Assembly: GCA_024138015.1 (NCBI GenBank)
Contig: JAMXBB010000011.1
Span: 70,479,308 to 70,543,307 of the forward strand
Source: Lumnitzera littorea
Taxonomy: Eukaryota > Streptophyta > Magnoliopsida > Myrtales > Combretaceae
Reading direction: 5' to 3'
DNA length: 64,000 bases
A model generated the notes under the pieces. It was not told the DNA's origin. It did not search any database and saw only the letters and a program-made list of their open reading frames with translations. Position numbers and translations under genes: made by a program. How positions within the stretch are numbered: the stretch's first letter is position 1; every line of letters starts with the position of its first letter. This document shows, piece after piece, positions 1 through 12,491 of the stretch.

Positions 1-539
1 TGCACTTTACAACAGGGATTAGAACAACTATAGTGCTACTTCCATCTTTGAAAGTCACTTATTAAGCTTAAAGGTGTATCATCCATGAAACCATGGAGAA
101 CTAGTTCTTAAGGTATATCGCCTCCAGGATATCAAGATCAAGATTCCGAATGAGAGATAATTATCTAGACTTCCCTTATGTATAAGCACTCGCTTTGGAC
201 TACCATGCCTTACTTAAATGTATTCATCCACAACAAGCGTAGGATTGTTGCTCCAACTTCACATTTAAGAGCCATATATAGAAGTTCCAGTACTATGTGA
301 ATTGTGATCATGCTAAGATGTCTGTTGTTTAAAATTGGCATGCTATGTTGAAGTATTGTTCTTCTCTCCTAATTGATGGCGCATCATAACATGACGAGGT
401 AGCAACTCATGATTCACATGATACTGCCTCATCTTATCATTTAATCCCTTTACACTTGCTCGTATACTTTATGGATCACTAAGTAGAGTATGTTATAGAA
501 TTGCTTCAACTCTATTAATGGCTATGTTAGCTCTAATCA

Positions 540-1355
540 AATGATTGGGCCTAGATTGCTTCGATCTCATCATTAGACTAAGTCATGTTACAACTATCAA
601 GCCAACTATAGGATCACTCCATTCCATCATACCTGAGGTTGCTTTAATCTTGTCATTGAATGAAGTTACATAAAGGCATTGTGTTCTCCATGTACTTAGG
701 AGTAGATGCTTCTACAAAGCGAGAACAACTATGATGAGATGATTACTTCAATCATGCATGGATGAGGCCCTTTAATCATGACATCTATGAAAAGGAGCTA
801 TGGATGTTATAAGATCGCTTCAACCCATCACAATAGAGATCGCTTTGAACTCATGCATGATGTTGCAAAATGGACATTGCACCTACCATATGCTTAGGAG
901 GATATGCTTTCATCGAGTGAATAAAGCTGCCAAGATATGATTGTTTCAATTATTCATGGATGAGGTCACTTTGACCTTAATTCTATAGAAAGGTGTTACG
1001 GCTATTAAGCCTGTTGTAGGATTACTTTAACCCATTGCAATTGAGAGTGCTTCGATCTCATGAGTAATGTTGCAAAAGTGGCCATTGCACTTGCCGCATG
1101 CTTAAGAGCCTATGCTTCTACTGAGCAACTATAGTTACCATGATTTGATGCTTCAACCATTCATGGATGAGGTTGCTTCGACCTCATCTTTGTGAAAAGA
1201 CGTTACGGCCGTTAAGCCTATTGCAGAATCACTTCGACCCATCACAACTAAGATCGCTTCAATCCCATGAGTAATGTAACAGAAATGGGCATTGCACCCA
1301 CTACATGCTCAGGAGCTTATGCTCAGGTGACAATCTTACTTCATTTATTTAAAGT
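540..1355. repeat. Diverged tandem repeat, unit about 205 bp
   Basis: Successive units share landmarks in the same order: a block like 'cattcatggatgagg' (near 752, 952 and 1156), then 'cccatcacaa', then 'ctcatgagtaatgttgca', then 'gcattgcac' and 'atgctta.gag'. The spacing between equivalent landmarks is about 199 and 206 bp, and a weaker unit precedes them from about 540. Units are strongly diverged. The array may extend left to the window edge, but I cannot align 1-540 with confidence. No coding sense is evident, and the 64-codon open frame inside the last unit is taken as chance. This could be an old satellite fragment or the inner tandem part of a transposon. Confidence 0.7.
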
Positions 1356-1549
1356 CACATGTAGCGTGTTACTTATGCAGATGCATTTAACCGTTCCAAT
1401 CGGACCCTTACATCTACGGTATGATATTACTTTAACAACTCAAAACATTTACCCAATCTGACTTTGGGCAATAAGTGTATTTGATGATAGTAAACGAATC
1501 TATGGACTCAAACATGCGTTTTATACATCCTGTACTTCCTTTTTCTTTT

Positions 1550-2715
1550 GGGTAAATTACGGTTTTGATACCTATATTTTCACGCTTTTTTATTTTTAGT
1601 ACCAATATTTTCTTTTTCAACACTTAAGTGACTTGCATTTTATTAAACAACAAAAAACAAAGATATGTTAAATCTCCATTATTTCCAATGGAGTAAAAGC
1701 AAAAATCAATGTAAACTAGTTGAAAGTATAAAGGAAAATAAAAAGGTATGACCGCTTTGTCCATTATAAAGAAAATTTACTTCCCTATATCTTGAGAACT
1801 TCTATGGTTTCGTTCATTATTTTGATGGGACTGGCCTCATCATTCATTTAATATCTATTAGATTTAGATGGTTGATAACACAATCAATTTAATGATTCAA
1901 ATCTAATAAATATTAAATTATCGGTGCAATAGAGGGTGGTATTGGTCCTGTAAAAATAATAGACATGGCTGTAGAAAAATCCCTATATCTTAAACCCTAA
2001 TTATCAAATCCTAAAAAGAAGAGGAGAATTTCACAAGAACTTGTGAATGGGCATGATCTAAAATTCAATAGTCACGGGTACATGAAGAACTTCTACTTCC
2101 CTGTGTTTTAGGATTGTAATGTACATGAAGAACATGTTGATGAACAAATTTCCTAAAAAATGCAAATAACATAGAAACATATATCATGTTTCTAAGCCAA
2201 TAATATGTGTAAACATTTGACTTATTGAAACATGCAAATCTTGCACATGAGAGTGATGCGAAATTATGTGCATAAACGATTGACTTGAGGCACAAAACAT
2301 GCAGCAGTCATAGCGAGTTGTTCTCTTTCTCTCTCTCTCTCTCTCTTTGCCTTTCCTTTTTTTTCTTTTTTCTTTTTTTTGATGCCCCTTGTATATAATC
2401 ATTACTTGAAAGAATGAACATGATTAAGCAACTGCAACAATAAACTTCACGATCACCATCATTTTCGTCAAGAGTAGAAAGTGAATTAGGATTAGGATTA
2501 GTGATTTGGGTTAGAGAAAATAGCCTTTAAAGGGAAAAAGAGATTTTTTTTTATAATAATTTTTATGTAGTGCATATTAGATTAACAAAGATGTAATGGA
2601 AGTTTTGTTTTTCACTATTTATAAAAACATAAATTACTTAAGTGTAAAAAAGAAAAAAACAAGTATCCAAAATAAAAAAGATTGAAAATAAAGGTACCCA
2701 AAACATAATTTACTA
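1550..2715. mobile_element. Non-autonomous Mutator-like element (MULE)
   Basis: The ends are long inverted repeats of roughly 80 bp. The left arm (1550-1632) begins gggtaaattacgg and the right arm (2633-2715) ends ataatttacta; both contain the matched tract ending 'cacttaagt' when read inward. The element is flanked by 9 bp sequences ttttctttt (1541-1549) and ttttccttt (2716-2724), which match at 8 of 9 positions. Long inverted repeats with a 9 bp target duplication are the mark of the Mutator superfamily. No transposase is visible in the 1.2 kb interior, so it would need an enzyme supplied in trans. The interior has a CT microsatellite and could be filler or captured genomic DNA. Confidence 0.8.
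2320..2347. repeat. (CT)n microsatellite
   Basis: A nearly pure run of CT dinucleotides inside the MULE interior, followed by a T-rich tract. The short open frames reading through it on the minus strand (RE- and K-rich) are low-complexity artefacts. Confidence 0.85.
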
Positions 2716-2724
2716 TTTTCCTTT

Positions 2725-5700
2725 TGTAGTTATTTTGCTTTTGAATTTTAGTTTTTATGTAATTTCTATTTTCCATATTTTCCTTTTTTTTTTAATGCAT
2801 AACATCCTTAGATCTTGAGTTCATGAGAAACAAGTTTAACTTCTATTCATAGGTAGTATGATAAGAAATAATTAAATAGATTTCCTTTATAATAAATTAG
2901 GTAAGTTTTTTAATGTATTAATTTGCCTTTCGTTCAATTTTTAATTTTTGAAAAAAAACTTTCAGTGAGTGTTGTTTAAAATTTATTTATTTAATAATAT
3001 TTCATAACATATTTACATATATATTTTTTATGCCTCTGATATGCTATTTAAGTTCAACAATTTTAGTTAGAAAATGTATGCATTATCTATGATCTCCCAA
3101 GTGAATTCTTGGTATCAATATTATCATAATTGTTTATACTTTTTGTATAACATAACCAATATAATTTGCTATTTCATATAAGCATTATTATCACTATTGA
3201 AGCTTCTTTATTATTTCATTGTGAGATAAAAGGTACTTATTTTGGTTAAAGAATTGCGTGGAGTCTATAAGATATAAAAAGTACATAATATGTTCTAAGG
3301 ATTGCTTGAGTTTGAATTTCTCATCTTTATTAAAGGATGGTATAGTGTATTTTTAGCATGTATTAATTTTATTATATAAGACTTCTATATAATACAATTT
3401 GCTTTTATCACACTCATACCATAATTCTATGTTAGGGATTATTATAAACGCCTTATTGCAAATAATTATAATTTTGATTTTACATGCAACTCTCATTACC
3501 TTAAAGTACTTCCATAATTTGAGTTATCTTACAATTCATACATGTTCAACTATTGATGATGAAATAATTTTATATATGCTATTACTTTATTATGTAATCA
3601 GAATTTTCAATTGATACTTCTCTAATCTGTTGTCTTTTCCCAGTTAATTGAATTTCCAACTCTTTTTATCTATGATTTGTTAATAAAATGGAATTTACGA
3701 ATATATATAAAAAAATATGTTATTTTGGGATAGTATAATGAAAAAATAGTAAGAAAATATTATATTTTAGATACATATATATATGAGTGTGTTGTCCACT
3801 AGTATGAGTAAAACGCCAAAAGTGGACTTATGCTTAAGTACTTTTACATTGTCTTGATAAAAATTGTAGTAGTGAATGTGAAATTTCTTTTAGATAAGAT
3901 GGTAATTATTTGTCTCCTACTCCACCTTGATTGTTTTTCTTAACTAGATTGTTATACCTTTGCTAGGCTGCACATCAATTAGATACCAAAACGTCACCAT
4001 TAAATCATTTGGAAAGTTGAAGTTAATATCAATATTTTTAGCATACTTCTTATTTGAAAAATATATAAGAAGCTAGAGTTGTTGGTAGGGAAGTATCTTA
4101 AAGTGTCATATTGCGTGGGCATCTAGATAAGGGATGTTGAGGTAATTGTCAAGAAGTTGTGGATAGTTTATCATGAGAGCTGTTGATAGCTTTGGTGAGG
4201 TTGTGGACAACTTTTATTTTTATAGGTATTCTTTTAATGTAAATTGAAAATAATTTATTAAATTAAAAAGCAACCATGTATGGTTAATTTTGAGAAATAA
4301 CACTATAGAATTTTCCATCATATTAAAGGCATTTTAATAGAACAGCAAGTTTAAACGTTAGACAAACATTTAATTATTGTTGTAACCTATATAAATTATG
4401 GCCAAGTGAAAAGACTTTGGATAATGAATTCTTAGATGATAAAATGTGGTAGGATATACAAATTTTTGTCATGCTTTAAAATATTACGTTAACATAAAAA
4501 AGATGTTTCATTTGTCAGGTGGTGAAGAATTATTTGATTTATGTGTTCAATTTATCTCACAACTTTCAATGATTTCATCAACATTAGGCAATAAAAAAAA
4601 ATACTGTTTAAAAGAACATTGAAAAGGAGGCCAAGGAAAGCTTGATCAATAATTCAATAATTTAGCTCTTTTGATCCGTATACTTCATGGTAATGGAGAC
4701 AAAATACATGATGATATGTACTATATAATGATAATAATGCACATGCATGCGTTCCTCTCTACTAATTAGCATATTGTTATAATTTTTTCCACTCACTGAC
4801 TATATTAGACATGACTCCCTCATATTAGCAAACCATTAAATTATTACAACAATCTTACAATTAAAATTAACCACTTCATTCAAGAGTCTAGGATCATAAT
4901 CCTCTTGCTCATAGTGGTGGCTTCTCGGTCTAAGTAACCATGCACAAACATCACATTCATTTAATAGGCTAAATAACTATTATTACAGTAAACTATCCTA
5001 ATACGTTGGCATAACACACATAGCAACTACATACCTAGACTTACTCAAATACTTGATGGATAGTTCAATATACATAATAAGAATTAAAACTTAGTTCCAT
5101 TTACGAAGTACAATCTTGAGTTCAAGACTTGACTTTCCACTTTAACAATGGTTTAGAAGTCTACAAGAACCATCTCTATATGTCTTTAGGAGAACAAAAT
5201 GAGATATAAACGAGGGGGTGGTGTGGGGTGGAAACTTGATTGACCAAAGCTTAAGGGTTGATCATTGATTCTGAAAAAGTTTAGTTAACCACCATATAAA
5301 GGTCGGTTAATCAAAGGCTTGCGATGAGGCTTTAATTGACCATTGTTGGAAGGAAGGCAACCACATTTTGAGGGGTTTTGACCTAAGGTTGATCCTTAAT
5401 TGATTCTAGATTAATTTTAAGATTTAAAACACTAAATTCTAATTAAGTCCATTCTTCAATCATTAAATTATACAATTAACCTCTAAAAATTATATAGTAA
5501 ATCTAAGTTAGGGTTAAGGAAAAGAGAAGGGTTTTGAATCAATGATCTTAAAATTTTTTATAGATCAAATTAGAGACAGATACAAGATTGGAAGATTTGG
5601 AAGAGAGAGGAACCAAAACCAATATTGCCACCATTTACCCTATATCTTAATTTTAATGATTAATTTTCTCCAATAAATATGTTAATATAAGAGAAAAAAT

Positions 5701-7221
5701 GTATCAAGTTAATATATATATATTTAATTAGAAAAATACATTAAAATGACATGATATTTTTATTTATCAAATTGATTAATGACAATTTATGATACACAAA
5801 ACACATTTCATGTTATATATATATACATATATATGATAAAAGGTGTCGTTTATTCCAAATTATGTATGTCATATATATATAACTTTACTTTGTGGTTAAT
5901 AATATAGTTTACTATATAAATTAACTTATATAAAGTATAATTTCTATCTATGTGATATTATATAAAAGTTAGATAATATTTAATTATATAAATTACAAAG
6001 TATTAATCATTTATAGTGTTTATACATAATCGGTATGTGAAAGAATACAATAAGAGAATATGGAAAAATAAATTTTAAGGATAAGATAAATAAAGGAAAA
6101 AAAAAAGGAAACAATGCAATATAATAATAATTATACCATAAAACAAGATACATAATAAAAATAAAAATCATAAGCAAAAGAATGCATAGTACATTATACT
6201 ATGATGGGAATTCAAACTAGTTATAATCTTATAGATGAAAGTGATGATAATAACTAGTAACATGTATACATACACATATGTGATAACTATGGTGGGAATT
6301 TGTATTCCAATATTACAAAACTTATGATATAAGATTTATGCACTTGGTATTGGGAGATGCTTTTGTACATATAAATGGTAAAGACAATTTATAATTGATT
6401 GCATTCTATTGGAAAAAAAAAAAAAAAACAAAGAGCAAATCAATAAGAAATATTTTTTTTACCAACAAATTAGGTTGAGTAGATGACTGATATCTCTAAA
6501 TAAGCTTTAGATTTTGTTAACTTTTACTTTTAAAACCAATTCTAATATGAAACTTTCTATTTTCTTGTTTTTAATTTCATTAATAAAGAACAAAATTTGT
6601 TTTTATCATTTTCTTAGAAACTACTAAAATAGAAAGGAACACACTTAAGCAATTAACGGTAGTTATAGTAAGCTAGTATATAATATTTGAAAGATATTAA
6701 AGTTTAACCATGTTATATCAAGAAAAAAAAAATCCAAAAGCTCAAAATAATATTAATTACAAATTAGGAATAATTCACTATTTGTAGGTCAACACTTTAA
6801 TGGAAAAGAAATTATCAATGCTTTGTAGTTAAAGAATGAAATCAATGAGAGATGAAGACGATAATTTCAGCAATGATGGATCTAATTTAATGTTTTGTAA
6901 ATGTTCAAATGCATATGTAGTTGTAGAGGGAAAAAAAAAAAAAAAGACATATGTAGTTGGTGGGCCTCAACAAAAAGAATGTATATCGGTGTGTATGGCC
7001 CCTCTAAGGCCCATACCTAGACCAAATAGTCTTTAAATGAAAAACTACGACCTTGACACTTCAATCCTTTCTTAGGATTGAAAAGAATGAGTTTACATTG
7101 ATGTTAAGAGAGGAAATCCAAAGAACATAATCTATTCATTACATTCTTTTACGCGTTCTTGTAGCAATTCTTTTGAGTCCTTTTTCTACAATACGTACAA
7201 GAAGTGATGATAAAAAAACTC
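2725..7221. other. AT-rich intergenic sequence, no gene seen
   Basis: About 4.5 kb of AT-rich DNA with scattered homopolymers and TA-rich microsatellites (for example near 5715-5730, 5814-5836 and 5868-5880). I found no open frame with recognisable protein similarity and no clear transposon ends. The 60-70 codon frames here are low complexity and taken as chance. Confidence 0.6.
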
Positions 7222-7224
7222 TTA

Positions 7225-7737
7225 TGGCTTATTCACTTAATGGAATAGAATGAGAGGGAATAGAGTTGGAATTCCATAAGGAATGGAATAAGGGTATAAT
7301 ACATATTACTTTGTTTAATTAGATTTATAAACAATTTAAGAATAGACATATAATATAATTTTAATGACTAAATTATCCTCGATCCATTTTCTTTTTCAAC
7401 TAATCCTAAAGTAATAGGCAGTGATAAGAGTAGCGGTGGTAGCAGTTATGGTGATTGGTAGTGATGGTAGTGCTGGCAATCAAGATCGATAGTGGTGGCA
7501 GTAACAGTAGTAGCAACTAAGGCGATTGTAACAATGGTGGCGATGATGACAGTGGTAGCGATGGTAGTAGTAGTGAGAAATCGTGATTCTTTGGTTAAAT
7601 TAAGAAATCCCTATTACTTGATTTCAAGTAATAAGGATTCTTACGAAATTACGATTCCATGATAAAAAACCAAGTGAACATCATAATAAGGAATAAGGGG
7701 GGAAATGGAATTCCAATTCCATGAAGTGAACAAGCAG
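7225..7737. mobile_element. Tourist-like (PIF/Harbinger) MITE
   Basis: The left end tggcttattcacttaatgg and the reverse complement of the right end, ctgcttgttcacttcatgg, form imperfect inverted repeats of about 22 bp. TTA trinucleotides flank both sides (7222-7224 and 7738-7740), the target duplication expected for this superfamily. A second inner match surrounds the tract ggaattcca near both ends. The 513 bp interior contains no transposase and includes a degenerate GGT-type trinucleotide stretch at about 7425-7580. Confidence 0.65.
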
Positions 7738-8572
7738 TTAATCCTTTTGTTGATAAGGAATTTCTTTAAAATATCCATCAAAGGTCTTATATTTTGTTGT
7801 TAGAAGAGGTAGTCCTTAGTTACATAAGAAGAGCAACGATCCTTTGCTCTAAAAGGGAAGGTTAACGACTTTTAGAGGGGAGAAGGTTAGAGTTTTTCTA
7901 CTTGTTAGAGAGAAAGAGAAATATAATAATAATAATAATAATGAAGGGTTTTAGTATTTATAACTTGGAGGAGCAAGTCTAAGTGATAATATGTTGTTGC
8001 TCTTGGTTATGAAATGAATTTCAAGAGCATTTCATCAAAATTAGCCAATTTTGGGACCGAATTTCTGCTCTCTTGATTTATTTCATTATTACTCCTTTAC
8101 TTAGCCCTTCTAAGCATGTTGCCCCCTTAATTATTTTTTCATTCTCCAACTTGTAACCTTGTTAAATTGCATGCAACTATTGCATTAGTCACAATATCTC
8201 CGACTGAGGCACCTCACCTTAAAATTTCTTTTTCTTGCTCCTAGTTAAAATGCTCTTCGATCTCGATCCTCTTAATATATTACCATTAAAGTCTCAAATT
8301 GTTGCTAAAGATTATGGAGTTTACCCATGGTTTCTAACTTTAATATAGGATTTTTAAAGGATTAAACTTATTATTTTTTTGCTATAAAAGGTGAAGTGAT
8401 GTCTATTTATATCCTTATTTTTTGTGACTTTTCCTTCATAACTTTCCCTTTTTTTTCTCCCCCAATGATATTTTAGTCTCTTTAAGAGATAACTATAGAT
8501 CTCTTAAAGGAATATAAAAAATCGTCCATGAATCCACTATATTTCTTCATGACATTAGAACCCATATGTATG
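7738..8572. other. Intergenic sequence, no gene seen
   Basis: Flank of the large retroelement. It contains an (ATA)n microsatellite at about 7921-7943 and T-rich sequence. No protein-coding or transposon signature was recognised. Confidence 0.5.
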
Positions 8573-8815
8573 TGTTGTCGCTCAAACTTTTAATGGGTTT
8601 GTGATCTACAAAATGGAAACAAATAAGGCTATGGGGGGTGCTAGAATTATACGATGTTATCACTCCAATACCTAATTTTAGGAAAGTATGTGAGAAAATA
8701 TATGTGAAGTAAAGTGTCAAAGAGAATCCAAGAAGAATTAGCTATAACCTATGTTGCCCTATTCGTAGAAGGATAAGTATTCAACCATCTCAAGGTAGTG
8801 GTTTATCTGCTTACA

Positions 8816-9792
8816 TGATGTGCCTAGGAGCTTAATAATCATTAGGGCTTACCATAAGGAATAGTAACCGAATGGGTCCTCTTGTAATAACGAAGGAAAT
8901 GAAATGAAGAAGTTGGAAAACATAGTAGCTTACGTAAAGTTGCTCGAAGGATGTGACTCATCAATAAACACAACACAACTTAATACTTCGCTTGATATAA
9001 CGTACAAGCTAATGTTAAGGTCCACCCGCTACTAATCTCGAACTACTCGACAAAATTATATAAGAGTGTGAAGAGATTGTACTTGATAGGAATATTTCAC
9101 AAGAACAAGTATATTCAATATATATCTAAAAGGAATGTAAGATATTTTGGTTACAGTGAAAATGGATCATTTATAGTAAGTCTCTAAGGCAATATTACAA
9201 ATCAAGAAAATTACAAAAAGGATAAAGAAGAAAGGGATTCCTAGTATGTACGTAAGGGGTCAATAGGACAAATGATGAAAAGGAAAAATGATACAATGTT
9301 AGAAAAAGCGATGGATAGGTGACAGCTTGTCAGTGGGTTTATACTAGTGAATATTAAGGCATGGTAGCTGAGCTGGGTTCAAGATGTGGTGGTTGCAGAT
9401 GGGTACTATCTAGAATTACTGGGACAAATAAGGGATGCTACTTTTCAATAGGCCGAAAGAGAAGGACATGGCATACAGTGGCCTCGTCCTTGGTACTTGA
9501 TAGGTCAGTCTCGATGCATGAAATTCCTATAAGTTAGAGTAAGGCTTAGTGTATATAGACCTCGGCTTCAGTATTCAATTGGTCGACCTCTTCATATGAG
9601 TGGTTGGTGATGGCACAAGGATCAGAACAGAGTAAGGTATATCCAAGTTAGGTTCTCAAAAAGTTCGCCTACTATTCTTTTGTATACTATGTTTTATTCT
9701 CGACAGGCTGACGAGAGAGAATTCTTCTAGTGAAAAACTAAAGGTTTCAGAGGCGCACGCAAGTAAGAGGGCTGGAGGTCGGCAATCCATCA
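8816..9792 (-). mobile_element. Solo LTR of the same gypsy family as 25099-31687
   Basis: The minus strand begins TGATGGATTGCCGACC and ends CACATCA, matching the ends of the LTRs at 25099, 30738, 31897 and 40653. The 977 bp length matches theirs (920-978 bp). It is flanked by a perfect 5 bp duplication, ttaca (8811-8815 and 9793-9797). With it removed, the host LTR sequence reads through as 'cttacatgtaggctttt', which matches the uninterrupted copy near 42350. It has no internal region, so it is a product of LTR-LTR recombination. Confidence 0.95.
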
Positions 9793-10099
9793 TTACATGT
9801 AGGCTTTTAAACGTCTAAACCATGTTTAGGTTTTGAGGAAGTAGGGCTATGATGATTACTAAATGTAATAACTGTCGAACTGTTCCCTTCTTGTCATAAT
9901 TCAAACAGTCAAATATTTAAGTTGAGATTCTCCAACCTAAGCTTCGAAGGCCAGATTGCTATAGCCTTAATTTTGACCTATTTCTAGCCTTATCCAATTT
10001 AAGCTCTTATTGAAGATGCATACATAATCTAGCTACCTTAAGGCACTACCAAGGTGTTTTCCTCAAAGCCTTATATATGAACTTACATTTGGCTGGCCA

Positions 10100-10434
10100 T
10101 AGAGGTGTGCAAAAGAGTTAAACGAGCTAACCTGGCCCAACTTACTTTGGTCTGCGAGTTAAACAGACCTAGCTCATTTGGCTTGCTTTTAAATAAGTTA
10201 AAAAACTTTAGCCCTAACCCATTTAAAAAGTGGGTTAAACGGGTTGGCTTGCAGGCCAAAGGTATAAATATATTAAATGGGCCGACTCGAACTAGCCTAC
10301 TTTAGCTTGCGGGTTAAACGAGTTAAGCTTATTTGGCCTACTTTTAAATGAGCAAAAAAACCTTAGCCCAAACTCGTTAAAAAAGTAGGTTAAACAGGCA
10401 AGCCCATAAGCCAAAGCTCGCTTGCATACCTTTA
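10100..10434. mobile_element. hAT-type MITE
   Basis: The 335 bp element has terminal inverted repeats tagaggtgtgcaa and, reading in from the right, taaaggtatgcaa (11 of 13 match). The 8 bp duplication gctggcca is exact on both sides (10092-10099 and 10435-10442), as expected for the hAT superfamily. The interior contains repeated GTTAAAC-type motifs and no transposase. It is absent from the equivalent place in the other LTR near 42835, so it inserted after the host retrotransposon. Confidence 0.93.
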
Positions 10435-11050
10435 GCTGGCCAAAATAAGTTGGATTAGGCTAAAATAGCTCAACCTGGCCTTTGAATGGATTGGTTTAGG
10501 CCTATTGGGCCTTTCACCAAAATTTCCTATCAGCACTTTTCCCTGACTCTCTGTAGTGAGCATTCATCAAGGAAAGTAAGTAATTTAAGGAACTTCTTTA
10601 ACATTATATTAAACTTGTTTGATTATGTCTGGAGTAGTTGAGCAAGTAAGTTGTCCCTTCTAGACATCTTTGCCTGATAAAATAAGTCATATGGAGTTAA
10701 TGATGAGCTAAAAGTAAATAGTCATCATGCTATAGCCAATCAAATATGTTTTAAGATCTCATTTCTATTTGAGCTAAGTAAGCTTCGTGTGACAGTTGTT
10801 CGAGCTAATTTTTGTCGCTTAATAAGTATTAGGCTTTGCAAAGCTAGTGTGCTTGATAAGCTTGTTTGAGAATATCGCTTTGAATTCCATGTGCATAGTG
10901 TGTATAAGCATAATTAGCGTAATGCACAAATGTTAAAGTCAAGAAATCTTAGTCATTCATTTTAAACATGATGCATGTAACAAGATCTAGTCATTGAGTG
11001 CCAAATCTTTTCAAATCCCCATAATTACCATTTTGGAGCTTGTGCCCTAC

Positions 11051-11057
11051 TATAAAT
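11051..11057 (+). promoter_or_regulatory. TATA box of the antisense gene
   Basis: Reads tataaat. It lies 160 bp upstream of the ATG at 11211, with a C/T-rich stretch between (about 11092-11170) typical of a plant leader. It suggests the antisense gene was transcribed from its own promoter rather than from an LTR. Confidence 0.5.
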
Positions 11058-12491
11058 ATTTTAGAACCCCATATTTCCATAGTTTTTGAATTCTTCACAT
11101 TTCTTCTTCTCCATTTTTTCACAAACATTCTTAAAGTTCTCTACAACTTTCTTTTCAAATCTCTACTTAAACCTAGAAAGCATATTTCATAGTCACTTCT
11201 CAAAACAAACATGGAGGGTATGGCTTCAAACTCTTTACCTTCTCATATGGTCAATGAAACAAGACGTATAAGCAGAGGTTAACATCACCACCACCACCCC
11301 CCACCCAAAACGAAAAAAATAAACAAATAAACATTAGAACCTTAGGGTAATTGATATAATCTCTTTGCATGACCATAACTAATATAATTTTCATACAAGG
11401 GCATTATCTATGATTTATCACCTAGTGGTGATCTAAGTGTAATGATGAGAAAGGAGATTGATATATGAAAAATATTTTGAATTTAGGCTCCATATTCCCT
11501 TATCAAAGTTCCAAAAGGCTTCTCTCTTTTTTTAATCTATCATTGGGTGTGCCCTAGTATGCTTACTCTAAACTCATATCACTTAACGGTGGCATTTCAA
11601 GTTATCTTATAAGGCATTAAAGGTAAGAGCAATACCTCTACTCTTCAAGCATTTCTTTGGCATCAAACTAGCTATGGCTAGTTTTACTTAATAGCTTGAA
11701 GTAAAAGAAAAATTTTGATCGGTTTAGAGTCATCTACCTACCATTTGAAAAGGAAGTAGTTCATGGTCAGGTTAAAGGTTGACCTAGACTTTTGGTTGGA
11801 ATGGACTAAGCCAATTAAGACCTTTGACCTTAAAATTCTTAGACTCAATGATGATTAAGCATCCCAGAAGATCAAGAAGAAGTCTAATGGGAAGCTGTTT
11901 CATTGGGATGCTGAGATTATCTTTGATCAATGTCATAAGTAAGAGAAATTTTCTTTGATGATGAAGATGAGGTGATGGCAAGTGCTTCCAAAGGGGGGAT
12001 AAAGGTATCCATTGTTGCCTCTTAGCTATGCCAAGGTAGGCTTGTTGGCTATCTCGTCAATTGCCATTAAGGGAATGGGTTCCCTTCATTATCGGTACTT
12101 GACATGGTTCTTTGTAAGTGCTTCTTTTTTAGTGCTTTTGACTAACAAATTGTGCAATTTGTAGGCTTATAGCTTCGTAATATAGATTCTAGTAATCTCT
12201 TCGCTAGAGCTAAGGTAACAGATTAGAGGCTAAGCAAGAAGGTTACTTTGACCAAACTAAAAGCAAAATGGCTAACAATCAAGGATGCTGCAAAAAAACT
12301 GGATTGGCCTATTGTAGAGGCTAATACTAAGATGAGAATAAAACCATTGAAGAAGACAAGGTTGGACAAAGAAAGAAGTACCCTTGCGAAGATATTACAA
12401 AGGTAGATCCTCTAGTTTGGATAAACGAGGTCATGGACCTTGTGGAGCATAGAGGTTAGAAGGTGCTGACCATGTCATATAAGATGGTTGT

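Larger units (their letters stand above)
8573..10532 (-). repeat. 3' LTR of the Tat element (with two insertions)
   Basis: This matches the LTR at 42111-42928 in order along its length: 'gctcaaac', 'aaataaggct', 'tcaaccatct', 'aaatgtaataactg', 'agctcttat', then an end that reads TGATAGGAAATTTT on the minus strand. It is interrupted by a solo LTR (8816-9792) and a hAT MITE (10100-10434). Subtracting these and their target duplications gives 635 bp. The purine tract read on the minus strand just right of it (about 10533-10550, gggaaaagtgc next to the LTR start) fits a polypurine tract. Confidence 0.85.

Noticed and set aside
2184..2402. Basic KR/RE-rich minus-strand frame
   Set aside because: Translation of the CT microsatellite and T-rich tract in the MULE; no protein meaning.
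7425..7580. Candidate CRISPR-like or regulatory array of GGT-rich repeats
   Set aside because: A degenerate trinucleotide microsatellite within the Tourist-like MITE, with no regular repeat-spacer pattern.
10105..10305. 66-codon plus-strand frame
   Set aside because: It lies wholly inside the 335 bp hAT MITE and does not resemble a transposase.
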